Positions 9,579 through 16,997 of a stretch of DNA of 55,987 nucleotides are shown here, piece by piece. The stretch's first letter is position 1; the number at the start of each line of letters is the position of its first letter. The DNA is from an uncultured Collinsella sp. (GTDB lineage Bacteria > Actinomycetota > Coriobacteriia > Coriobacteriales > Coriobacteriaceae): positions 1 through 55,987 of the forward strand of contig CAADTZ010000076.1 in NCBI GenBank assembly GCA_900752015.1, given 5' to 3'. The notes below the pieces were generated by a model. The model was not told the DNA's origin and did not search any database. It worked only from the letters and a program-made list of their open reading frames with translations. Position numbers and translations under genes: made by a program.

Positions 9579-9695
9579 CTGTCTCAAACCTTGCATCAGC
9601 CTAAAGTTACGAAATGAGACACAATTAGGGCAGGTGACACACGTTCCAGATTTGATTTTGGGCGTGAGACAAATGTCTCACCGAAGTTGAGACAC
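9579..9695. promoter_or_regulatory. Cluster of TGAGACA sites upstream of the adhesin
   Basis: The word TGAGACA or its complement occurs repeatedly here: TGTCTCA near 9580, TGAGACA at 9615, a palindrome GTGAGACAAATGTCTCAC at 9664-9681, and TTGAGACAC at 9687-9695. The cluster covers the expected promoter region of the adhesin (start at 9562, minus strand). It looks like an operator array for an unknown regulator. Confidence 0.5.
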
Positions 9696-9744
9696 GAAAG
9701 TTTTCGCAGGAAAACGGGTGCGACTCGGAGCCAACAGGTCAAAA

Positions 9745-9775
9745 TGATCCGTTTTCCTCCGTCCCCGGGGGATCA
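9745..9775 (+). repeat. 31-bp motif C, copy 2
   Basis: Same 31-bp TGATCCGTTTTCCTCCGTCC...GGATCA unit as copy 1, in the same orientation. It lies 13 bases before element B2, matching the C1-B1 spacing on the other side of the adhesin. Confidence 0.75.
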
Positions 9776-9788
9776 GTTGGTAACGCTC

Positions 9789-9947
9789 GCCACGAAATCG
9801 GGCCATCTACTACGTTTGACTCGATACCCCGACCATAGCCGCTTTTCATGAAAAACCGCAAGCGTTCTACCTGCGGTTTTCATTTCGCATTACTTGACGT
9901 GGTCGAGGACTGCCGCCTAAACGTAGTAGATAGGCCCATTTCGTGGC
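9789..9947. repeat. Palindromic element B2
   Basis: Second copy of element B. The arms are GCCACGAAATCGGGCCATC.. (9789-9815) and ..GGCCCATTTCGTGGC (9921-9947). It has the same CTACGTTTGACTCGATACCCC segment and the inner hairpin AAAACCGCAAG/CTACCTGCGGTTTT. It is a direct repeat of B1, 6.8 kb away. Confidence 0.8.
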
Positions 9948-9982
9948 AGACGGGTCACGCGGCAGCCCTCGTGAGGCAAAAA

Positions 9983-10013
9983 TGATCCGTTTCCCTCTGT
10001 CCACGGGAGATCA
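9983..10013 (+). repeat. 31-bp motif C, copy 3
   Basis: A 31-bp copy with a few substitutions (TGATCCGTTTCCCTCTGTCC...GAGATCA), in the same orientation as the other two, lying just before element A2. Confidence 0.65.
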
Positions 10014-10040
10014 AGGGCTGCTACGGATATGGTGCTATTT

Positions 10041-10193
10041 CAAAACTATGCCGGATTACGGGGCTAAAGTCGGAGTCCTCATCCATACAGCCTTTTTTTG
10101 AAAAACGGCAGGCTATCTACCTGCGGTTTTGTTTTTCGATTTTCTGTATGGTTGGGGATTCGCAATCCAGCCCCGTAATCCGGCATAGTTTTG
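10041..10193. repeat. Palindromic element A2 (25-bp perfect arms)
   Basis: Perfect 25-bp arms lie at 10041-10065 and 10169-10193. They begin with the family-constant CAAAACTATGCCGG and continue with ATTACGGGGCT, which differs from A1 but is again exactly matched on the other arm. Nested inside are CCATACAG/CTGTATGG and the core CTACCTGCGGTTTT. With B2 and motif C it fills the 728-base gap between adhesin and hydrogenase; no gene is seen there. Confidence 0.8.
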
Positions 10194-10224
10194 TTCGTGG
10201 CAGCCCAACCGCGCGTTTAAGCGC

Positions 10225-10258
10225 GGGGCCGGTGGGGCATTTTTGCCCCACCGGCCCC
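10225..10258. terminator. Strong hairpin after the hydrogenase operon
   Basis: A 14-bp perfect stem GGGGCCGGTGGGGC/GCCCCACCGGCCCC with a 6-base loop, 32 bases beyond the stop of the last hydrogenase gene. It lacks a clear U-tract on the minus strand, so termination is likely but not certain. Confidence 0.5.
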
Positions 10259-10290
10259 TATTCCAGCGCTATACCAGCCCCATCCCAACG

Positions 10291-10632
10291 CTATTCCGGC
10301 TTGGTTTCTACTGTGGGAGTCTTGTCCGCCGCGACTGGAGTGCGCGCGGTGTCCATGCTCAGGCAGTGTTTAGGACAGCTTTCGATGCACTCGCCGCACA
10401 CCACACAGGCATACGGGTCGATCGACCACGTTCCGCCCTTGCGATCGACCGCGAGTGCGCCCGCCGGGCAGCGGCGCGCGCACATGCCACAGCAGATGCA
10501 CACGTTCATGTCGTTAACGATATGCCCGCGCAGGCGCTCGGGTGCCGCGAGCTTCTCCTGCGGATAGCACACCGTTACCGGCTGCTTGACCATAGAGCCC
10601 AAGGCCGTCTTGGCAAATGTCAGTAAACTCAT
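10291..10632 (-). CDS. echF: Ech hydrogenase subunit F: 2[4Fe-4S] ferredoxin-like protein
   Basis: A 113-residue polyferredoxin, the last gene of the hydrogenase operon. Two classical CxxCxxCxxxCP motifs are seen: Cys45, 48, 51, 55 and Cys76, 79, 82, 86. They hold two [4Fe-4S] clusters that pass electrons from soluble ferredoxin towards the small subunit, as in EchF and the NuoI/HycF family. The N-terminal MSLLTFAKTALGSMV stretch is short and amphipathic, as in NuoI-type peripheral subunits. The last ~20 residues are Pro/Thr-rich and probably disordered. It lies 7 bases downstream of the large-subunit gene. A NuoI-type name is possible from sequence alone; the operon context decides for Ech. 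Confidence 0.88.
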   Translation of the reverse strand: MSLLTFAKTALGSMVKQPVTVCYPQEKLAAPERLRGHIVNDMNVCICCGMCARRCPAGALAVDRKGGTWSIDPYACVVCGECIESCPKHCLSMDTARTPVAADKTPTVETKPE

Positions 10633-10639
10633 GCCGCGC

Positions 10640-11728
10640 CTACCTTTCCGTGCAGCTAATGCAGGGGTCGATGGTCAGGATAATCATGGGCACGTTAGCA
10701 AGGAGCACGCCCTGCAGCGCATGCGTCAGACCCGCCAGGTTCTGCGACGTCGGCGTGCGCACGCGGAAACGGTCCAGGTTCTTGGTGCCGTTACCGCGCA
10801 CATAGTAATATGCCTCGCCGCGCGGCTGTTCAATCACAACCTCGCCGCGCGCGCCGTCGGCCGGCGTGAGCTTGGTACGCCCGCCGATACCGTCGTGCGG
10901 AATCTTGCCGACAAGCTCCTTGATAATGTCCATGGCCTGCGTAACCTCGGCACAACGCACCTGGCAGCGGGCATAACAGTCGCCATCGGTGGCAACAATC
11001 GGCTCAAACGCAGCCAAGTCCGCATAGGCACCGTCACCGAACATGCGCACGTCATAATCCACGCCCGAGGCGCGACCGAACGGGCCGACCATCGACAGAT
11101 CCAGCGCGTCCTTCTTGCTGATCACGCCCACGCTATGCAGGCGCTCGCCGCAGCTATTGTCGTCCAAAAATGTATGCACCACGGCCTCGTAGTCAGGGCG
11201 CATAGCGTCGAGCGTCTGGACAATACCCGCCAGCTCGGAATCCTCAATGTCGTGTTTAAGGCCGCCAATCTCGTTAATCGACAGAATCACGCGACCGCCG
11301 CAAGTGCTCTCGAAGATCTTGAGAATCTGCTCGCGCAGGGTCCACGACCGATAGAACAGCGCCTCGAAGCCAAAGGCGTCGGCGAGCAGACCCAGCCACA
11401 ACAGGTGCGAATGAATACGCGAAAGCTCGTGCAAAATGGTGCGGATATACTGCACGCGGCCGGGCACCTCGATGTCGAGCATGCGCTCGCAGGCGCTGGC
11501 ATAACCGTAGCTGTGGCCCACGGCGCAGATGCCACAGATGCGCTCGGCGATGTAGCCAAACTGGTGCATGTCGCGCTTTTCGATGAGCTTCTCGAGCCCG
11601 CGGTGCACAAAGCCGATCTGCGGAATTGCCTCGATGACGCGGTCGTCCTCGATTACCAGGTCCAGATGAAGCGGCTCGGGCAGCACCGGGTGCTGCGGGC
11701 CAAACGGAATAACGGAGCGATGTGCCAT
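10640..11728 (-). CDS. echE: Ech-type [NiFe] hydrogenase large subunit
   Basis: A 362-residue catalytic subunit. Both Ni-Fe ligand motifs are intact: RICGIC (Cys65, Cys68) and the C-terminal DPCISC (Cys356, Cys359). This separates it from the NuoD relatives of complex I, which lost these cysteines. The protein ends DPCISCTER, so the reading frame stops at the position where other [NiFe] hydrogenases are cleaved; no maturation protease cut should be needed, as known for several group 4 enzymes. It would reduce protons to H2, or the reverse, on the cytoplasmic face of the membrane complex. It is 5 bases from the preceding subunit gene. Length and motifs are normal for EchE. Confidence 0.93.
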   Translation of the reverse strand: MAHRSVIPFGPQHPVLPEPLHLDLVIEDDRVIEAIPQIGFVHRGLEKLIEKRDMHQFGYIAERICGICAVGHSYGYASACERMLDIEVPGRVQYIRTILHELSRIHSHLLWLGLLADAFGFEALFYRSWTLREQILKIFESTCGGRVILSINEIGGLKHDIEDSELAGIVQTLDAMRPDYEAVVHTFLDDNSCGERLHSVGVISKKDALDLSMVGPFGRASGVDYDVRMFGDGAYADLAAFEPIVATDGDCYARCQVRCAEVTQAMDIIKELVGKIPHDGIGGRTKLTPADGARGEVVIEQPRGEAYYYVRGNGTKNLDRFRVRTPTSQNLAGLTHALQGVLLANVPMIILTIDPCISCTER

Positions 11729-11733
11729 GGACC

Positions 11734-12453
11734 TTACGCCTCCTTTTTCTGCTTGTCGCGGGCGGCCTTGGCGGCAAGCGCCGCGCGGACCTTGGCCGCT
11801 TTCTCGGGATCCATGGCGGCGAGCTTTGCCTCCATCTCGGCAGCCTTGAGCGCGGCCTTCGCAGCAGTTTCATCGTGCTGAGCATCGGAGCCGGCAGCCG
11901 CAGCGGGCTGAGCGACGGCAGCGCCCGCAGCATCGCCAGCGCCCGCAGTGCCCTCCCCCGCAGCGGCCATGGCAGTAGCAGCCTTCTCGGCCGCGGCCTT
12001 GCGCGCCTTGGCCTCGGCAGCGGCACGGACCTTCATGGCTTTCTCGCGCGCGGCCTTCACCTCGGGCGTGATAACGCTCATGGGCTCGGCAGTCGAGACC
12101 TGGTAGAAAAAGCCCTTAAAGTCGATCTGCATGTCGGTAATGGCAAGCCCAAATAGGTCGTGGGCCTCATTTTCAAACGGAAATACCGCCGGATAGTACG
12201 AGCTGATGGACGGAATCTCCTGGTACTGATCAATTCCCTCAACCACCAGGTTCTCGATCGCATAACTGCCGTCCTGAGCGATATGCTCCCGAGCTGCACG
12301 AACGTTGATGAACGTATAGACCAAGCGATACGTACCGTCGTCGACGTTGCGCTCGGCGTGCATTTGCACAAAGCGCGCGCCGACGCCCTTGAGCGCCTGA
12401 ACATGCGACAGGAGCTCGTCGATCCCGACGATGGTATAGATTGCCTTTTGCAT
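11734..12453 (-). CDS. echD: Ech hydrogenase subunit D (NuoC-like, 30 kDa family) with Ala/Lys-rich tail
   Basis: A 239-residue protein. Residues 1-125 match the NuoC/EchD fold, with the hallmark YPAVFPFENEAHDLFGL (compare the HxREVWDLFG region of NuoC). In complex I and Ech this subunit binds next to the large subunit. From about residue 130 the sequence becomes a low-complexity, charged Ala/Lys/Glu helix (KAAREKAMKVRAAAEAKARK) and then Ala/Gly-rich. This extra ~110 residues is not part of the usual EchD, which is about 125-residue sized. The start overlaps the stop of the small subunit by one base, showing tight coupling. Function of the tail is unknown. Confidence 0.85.
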   Translation of the reverse strand: MQKAIYTIVGIDELLSHVQALKGVGARFVQMHAERNVDDGTYRLVYTFINVRAAREHIAQDGSYAIENLVVEGIDQYQEIPSISSYYPAVFPFENEAHDLFGLAITDMQIDFKGFFYQVSTAEPMSVITPEVKAAREKAMKVRAAAEAKARKAAAEKAATAMAAAGEGTAGAGDAAGAAVAQPAAAAGSDAQHDETAAKAALKAAEMEAKLAAMDPEKAAKVRAALAAKAARDKQKKEA

Positions 12454-13076
12454 TACTCGGCCTCCTTCGCAGCGACGGGCGTATCAGCAGGCGTGTCGCC
12501 AGCGGCGGGCGCGGCGGACTTCCCGGCAGGCGCGTCACCGGCGACGGCCCCAGCCCCGGCCCCCGTAACTGCCACAAACCCGTCCTCGCCCAGCTCAACG
12601 CCGCCGTCCCAGGCAGCGGCACCGCCTACGGTAAGCGGGTCGCCGCCGGCGCGCATCACGGCCTCCTTCTGGTCCAGGATGCCGCACGCCTCCACGATGG
12701 CATCGATCACGGTCTCGGGGCGAATGGCGCATCCGGGCGCGTACACGTCCACGGGGATTGCGCGGTCCACGCCGCCGATCACGTTGTAGGCATCGCGGAA
12801 TACACCGCCCGAACACGCGCAGATGCCGCAGGCCACCACGCACTTGGGCTCGAGCATCTGGTTGTAGATCTGGCGCACGACGGGCAGGTTCTGGGCATTG
12901 ACCGACCCCGTCACCAAAAAGATGTCCGCATGCTTGGGGTTGCCGGTGTTGACCACGCCAAAGCGCTCCGCATCGAACAACGGCGTGAGCGAGGCCAGCA
13001 CCTCGATATCGCATCCGTTGCAGCTCGAGCCGTCGTAATGAATAACCCACGGCGAGCGTGACATTTTATGATCCAT
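12453..13076 (-). CDS. echC: Ech hydrogenase small subunit (NuoB-like)
   Basis: A 207-residue electron-transfer subunit. Cysteines fitting the proximal [4Fe-4S] cluster of NuoB/EchC are present: SSCNGCD (Cys19, Cys22), ACGICACSGG (Cys83/86/88) and APGC (Cys116). Residues 1-150 are the conserved core; the last ~55 are a Gly/Ala/Pro-rich tail similar in composition to the tail of the neighbouring D subunit, a shared oddity. The start MDHKMSRSP is preceded by GGAGG with 8 bases spacing; the internal Met5 is an alternative. It follows the A-B fusion gene by 12 bases. It would pass electrons from the ferredoxin-like subunit to the Ni-Fe site. Confidence 0.9.
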   Translation of the reverse strand: MDHKMSRSPWVIHYDGSSCNGCDIEVLASLTPLFDAERFGVVNTGNPKHADIFLVTGSVNAQNLPVVRQIYNQMLEPKCVVACGICACSGGVFRDAYNVIGGVDRAIPVDVYAPGCAIRPETVIDAIVEACGILDQKEAVMRAGGDPLTVGGAAAWDGGVELGEDGFVAVTGAGAGAVAGDAPAGKSAAPAAGDTPADTPVAAKEAE

Positions 13077-13088
13077 GGATGCCGCCTC

Positions 13089-15971
13089 CTAAATAAACAC
13101 GTCGACGAGGATGGGCATAAGGTTGAGCAGGCCAAACACCAGCGCCACGCCCCATCCGAGCTTAAAGCAGCTGCGCCAGGTGCTGCGTGCGAAGGTGTTA
13201 TCGATCAGTACCTCGACAAAATACGTCGCGACCATCACGACCAGGGCGACCACCCAGCTCACCGGGTTGTCCCAGACGAAGAACATGCCCACCCACATCA
13301 AAAACAGCACGGTCTCGCACCAGTGCATAAGGGTCATCTTGGCCAGCGTGCCGCCGCTCATCTCGGTGGCGACGCCCTGGACAATCTCCTGATGCGCGTG
13401 ATGCGAGTACGAAAGATCGAACGGCGACTTGCGCAGCTTGATGGTAAGCACCGCGAGCAGCGCGAGGAAAATGGGCGCGCTGTACACGATGATGGGGGCC
13501 GACTGCCCCGTCACGGCAATGGAATCGAAGCTGTCGGTGGCAAGGTACAGGCCCACGCTCATCAGCAGAACGGCGGGCTCGTAACTCATAACCTGCAGCA
13601 ACTCACGATCAGCGCCGACCTGGGCAAACGGGCTTTGCGTCGAGGCGGACGCCAACACCACAAAGATCTCGGCGAGCGTCACCATAAAGGCACACAGCAG
13701 CGTGTTGGAGCCCGACACAAAGATGCCGCCGCCCACGACGGTGAAGATGAGCGCGCACGCCATGTAGGTATCATCCATGGTGTTTACGCTGGCAGGGGCC
13801 TTGCGCAGCAGCTTGGCAACGTCGTAGAAGGGCTGCAGCAGGCGCGGGCCCACGCGGCCCTGCATACGGGCCGAAAGTTTGCGGTCAACGCCGTCGATCA
13901 GGCCACCCACAAGCGGCGCAATCAAGGCAAACGCCACGGTGCCAATAAATATGCCCACGACGCCCGAACCTTCAAAATACTTGCCGCGCAACACCGAGGG
14001 CGCGCTCATAGCAAGCCTCTCGGGCCCAATCCACGCGCAACACAGCAGCGCAAACAAGATAATGCTGCAGCACACGACGCTACCCGCGGGGCCAATACGC
14101 TTCTCGCCAAGGGCGTCCTCCGAGTACCAATTGCGCTTTTCGGCCTTCACCTCGTGTCCCATCGAGCCGCGGAAATGGCGGTAATTGTCGGTTCCCACAC
14201 CCGAAAGATATACGTTTACATGCGGTTTGTTGCTCACGCGGAATGACGTCAGCAGCACCACGGCGATAAACGCCACGATAACCACCATCAGATACATGGC
14301 GTCCTTGCCAATAACGTATGGCACGCGGCCAAACACCATGGCCAAGTAAGGCGACACCAGACCGCTCGAGATAACCGGGAACGCCACGCAGCACAGAATC
14401 AGCAGCGCGGCGATGGTGTTGAGCGCCATCCATTCGGTCTTATGGACATTGACCTCAACGTTTTGAGCCGTGGGGTCGACGCCCGAAAGCTTGGCGAGCC
14501 ACTTACCCCAGAAGTAAAACGTCGCGGCCGAGCCAAAGGCAAGTACCATGATCATGAGCACGTTGCCGGTCTGCGCGAACGCCACCAGGGCGCCCCACTT
14601 GGACACGAGCATGCCAAACGGCGCCACAAACATGCCCATAATGCCCAGCATCATCAGACGCGTCAGGTGCGGCATGCGGCTGAACAGACCGTCCATGTCC
14701 TCGATATTGCGGCTGCCGATATGATGCTCGGCCGTGCCCACGCACAGGAACAGCAGCGACTTTGCCACCGTATGGAACAGGATCAGAAAGATGGCGGCCC
14801 ACACGGCCTCGGGCGCGCCGACACCCAGGCAGGCACTGATGAGGCCCAGGTTGGAGATGGTGGAGTACGCGAGCACGCGTTTGGCGTTGCTCTGCGAGAT
14901 GGCCATGAGGGCAGCGAGCAAAAACGTGATGGCACCCACACTCGTGACCATAAAGCCGGTCACGGGATAGATGGCATAGAGCGGGCTCAGCTTGACCATT
15001 AGGAACACGCCGGCTTTGACCATGGTGGACGAATGCAGCAGGGCGCTCGTGGGCGTGGGGGCAACCATGGCGCCGAGCAGCCAGGTGTGGAACGGCATCT
15101 GCGCGGCCTTGGTAAGGGCGGCGAGCGACAGCAGGATGACCGGCATCACCAGCAGCGCGGATTGCGCGGTTCCAGCGCCGGAAAGCTCGATCATGCCCGA
15201 GATGGTCAGCGGCATGCCGTTAACGTGCAGGTACATGAGTCCGGCCAAAAACGCGATGCCGCCCAGCATATTGAGGATGATCTGGGTGAAGGCGTTTTTG
15301 ATGGCCTCGGGCGTGCGCGTGTAGCCAATCATAAGGAACGAGCACACGGTGGTGATTTCCCAGCCGCAGAACAGCCACTCGAGGTTGTCGCTCGTCACGA
15401 TGACGAACATGGCCGAGAGGAACAGGAACATAAGCGCCAGGAACTGCGGGCGACGGTCGGGCGCGGTCTGCCCGCGCAGCGCGGCCTCGTGCTCGTCGTG
15501 CGCTTGGAAATCCTTCATGTAGCCCAAGGCGTAGATACAGATAAGGCTACCGACAATGCCGACGGCGAGGACCATGATCACGCTCATGTAGTCTAGGTAG
15601 AGCGGCGTTGCGGTGACGGCTTCGGCTGCGGGCAGCGTCATGGTCGCAAAGGCGAGCGAGCCCACCAGCTGGACTATGCCGAGCACCGTGGTGAGCGCGT
15701 TCCTATATTTGTACGCGTTGTACAGGATGACGGCGCACAGGATGACATCGATGGCGGAGCTGATGATCGAGAGCACATGCGAGGTGCCGGGGGCAACCTC
15801 AAAGCTCTGCGGGCCCGTGCCAAAAAACATGACGGCGACTACAACTGTCACCGCCATAATCATGCCGGAACCTATGAGCCCCACCGCATCGCGGGCGCGG
15901 TCACCGCGCGCGAGCAGCATGCCCAGCGCCGGTACCAGCGGAAACAGGGTAAGGAAATACAGTAGCGTCAT
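13089..15971 (-). CDS. echAB: Fused Ech hydrogenase membrane subunits A (NuoL-like) and B (NuoH-like)
   Basis: One 960-residue reading frame holds two membrane subunits normally encoded separately. Residues ~1-640 are an antiporter-like proton or sodium pump of the NuoL/EchA type, with the signature HTWLLGAMVAPTPTSALLHS followed by MVKAGVFL. Residues ~675-960 are a NuoH/EchB-type subunit with RRVGPRLLQPFYD-like text (QGRVGPRLLQPFYDVAKLL) and the hallmark KSPFDLSYSHHAHQEIVQG. The seam lies near residue 640-675 and has no stop or frameshift. It is the first gene of the operon, with GGGGGAG seven bases before ATG. The complex would use ferredoxin-to-proton electron flow to drive ion export. Whether the fused protein is processed is unknown. 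Confidence 0.9.
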   Translation of the reverse strand: MTLLYFLTLFPLVPALGMLLARGDRARDAVGLIGSGMIMAVTVVVAVMFFGTGPQSFEVAPGTSHVLSIISSAIDVILCAVILYNAYKYRNALTTVLGIVQLVGSLAFATMTLPAAEAVTATPLYLDYMSVIMVLAVGIVGSLICIYALGYMKDFQAHDEHEAALRGQTAPDRRPQFLALMFLFLSAMFVIVTSDNLEWLFCGWEITTVCSFLMIGYTRTPEAIKNAFTQIILNMLGGIAFLAGLMYLHVNGMPLTISGMIELSGAGTAQSALLVMPVILLSLAALTKAAQMPFHTWLLGAMVAPTPTSALLHSSTMVKAGVFLMVKLSPLYAIYPVTGFMVTSVGAITFLLAALMAISQSNAKRVLAYSTISNLGLISACLGVGAPEAVWAAIFLILFHTVAKSLLFLCVGTAEHHIGSRNIEDMDGLFSRMPHLTRLMMLGIMGMFVAPFGMLVSKWGALVAFAQTGNVLMIMVLAFGSAATFYFWGKWLAKLSGVDPTAQNVEVNVHKTEWMALNTIAALLILCCVAFPVISSGLVSPYLAMVFGRVPYVIGKDAMYLMVVIVAFIAVVLLTSFRVSNKPHVNVYLSGVGTDNYRHFRGSMGHEVKAEKRNWYSEDALGEKRIGPAGSVVCCSIILFALLCCAWIGPERLAMSAPSVLRGKYFEGSGVVGIFIGTVAFALIAPLVGGLIDGVDRKLSARMQGRVGPRLLQPFYDVAKLLRKAPASVNTMDDTYMACALIFTVVGGGIFVSGSNTLLCAFMVTLAEIFVVLASASTQSPFAQVGADRELLQVMSYEPAVLLMSVGLYLATDSFDSIAVTGQSAPIIVYSAPIFLALLAVLTIKLRKSPFDLSYSHHAHQEIVQGVATEMSGGTLAKMTLMHWCETVLFLMWVGMFFVWDNPVSWVVALVVMVATYFVEVLIDNTFARSTWRSCFKLGWGVALVFGLLNLMPILVDVFI

Positions 15972-16115
15972 ACCATCACTCCCCCATGCAAAAACGCTGC
16001 AATTGTTTAACGTTATAGCTCAATTGAGGAGTAGCAGCGGCGGGTTTTCGGTCAACTGGGGAGTTTTAGGCGTACGGGGCAAGGAGCCTGTCCGCATTGG
16101 AGTAGAGGGGCGGCA

Positions 16116-16140
16116 AGAAAAATGCGCCCCTATGGGCGCA
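16116..16140 (-). terminator. Rho-independent terminator after the orphan OrfA-like gene
   Basis: Stem TGCGCCC/GGGCGCA (16123-16129 with 16134-16140) followed on the minus strand by TTTTTCTT. It separates the OrfA-like gene from the hydrogenase operon, whose own promoter must therefore lie in 15972-16115. Confidence 0.75.
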
Positions 16141-16152
16141 CCATCCCGTTTG

Positions 16153-16557
16153 CTATTCCGCCTTTTTAACGCGCGGCTTGCGACCGCGCGGCTTATCGAC
16201 CAGTGCGGCCTCACCGCTCTCGCGGTACTGACGGCACCAAGCCTTGACCGAAGACTCGCTGGGAATCTTGTGCTTGATCATGGCCTCGCGAACCGTCAAG
16301 CCGTTTTCCAGACGGTCCTTAACCACAGCGAGCTTTACGTCGTACGAGTAGGTGTGATGATGCGAACCGGCATTGAGAACGGCGTCGACACCGCCCACGG
16401 CATACGCGCGGGCCCACTGACGAGCCGTGGCCTGGGGAATGCCAAGCTCCGCGGCGAGGGCGCGATGACCGACCCCCTCTTGGAGGATCTCGACGGCGCG
16501 CTGCCTAACCTCGGGCGCATGCGTGCGAGTCCTAGTTGCTTCCGACATACCTGCCAC
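16153..16557 (-). CDS. Orphan IS3/IS150-group OrfA-like double helix-turn-helix protein
   Basis: A 134-residue basic protein with two helix-turn-helix units: about 12-58 (VRQRAVEILQEGVGHRALAA, then TARQWARAYAVGG) and 70-120 (KLAVVKDRLENGLTVREAMI, then SVKAWCRQYRESGEAAL). This doubled layout is that of InsJ, the OrfA of IS150. No OrfB/integrase frame follows; a terminator lies 12 bases beyond the stop. It is therefore an isolated OrfA, either a decayed insertion sequence or a protein kept as a DNA binder. The start may be the GTG at 16557 or the ATG at 16548. It ends with a Lys/Arg-rich tail. It lies upstream of the hydrogenase operon in the same direction; a regulatory role is only a guess. 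Confidence 0.75.
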   Translation of the reverse strand: MAGMSEATRTRTHAPEVRQRAVEILQEGVGHRALAAELGIPQATARQWARAYAVGGVDAVLNAGSHHHTYSYDVKLAVVKDRLENGLTVREAMIKHKIPSESSVKAWCRQYRESGEAALVDKPRGRKPRVKKAE

Positions 16558-16885
16558 TTCTTAGCCTTAACCGTTAATCTGCTTTCTTACGTGCAAGTTA
16601 GATAGTAGCATTTTACTGTTTGCTCAAAGCAGTTAATTAAAATAGACGCGGCGTTATCTGGGCATTTGGCACCAAATTACGACATTTCTTTATCGATTAT
16701 TTACGCTGGTAGCTGACTCGCAGCCAATCGTCATTCGCTTGTCAACAAAGTTGGCATCTCTTTATGTCCTTTGGTATAGAGAATATAGTTATTAACCCCT
16801 CCCCCAATAATTTTGAGTGATCTGCAAGGCAGTAGACGTCCTCACTCCTCATGATTACCGCGCATTGCCATTCATCGGAGCAAAA
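16558..16885. other. AT-rich intergenic stretch
   Basis: About 330 bases between the orphan OrfA-like gene and the terminator of the oxidoreductase gene. It is much richer in A/T than its neighbours (for example TTAATTAAAATAGA and ATTTCTTTATCGATTATTTA). No credible coding frame, RNA gene or long inverted repeat is seen. It should hold the promoter of the OrfA-like gene and may be a remnant of transferred DNA. Confidence 0.4.
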
Positions 16886-16922
16886 CAAAAAGGGCGGGAC
16901 CTGCTGCGCTTGCAGGCCCCGC
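16886..16922 (-). terminator. Rho-independent terminator of the flavin oxidoreductase gene
   Basis: On the minus strand the stem GCGGGGCCTGC/GCAGGTCCCGC (16912-16922 with 16894-16904) is followed by CCTTTTTGTTTT. Confidence 0.8.
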
Positions 16923-16997
16923 ACCGGTTGACACCCGACGGGACACAGCCGGGCGAGACGGATCCGTGCTACCGCCCCGCCTGGCCGCGATGTTCAA

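Noticed and set aside
11734..13076. Complex I (NADH dehydrogenase) instead of a hydrogenase
   Set aside because: The large subunit keeps both CxxC Ni-Fe motifs and NuoE/F/G-type NADH modules are absent.
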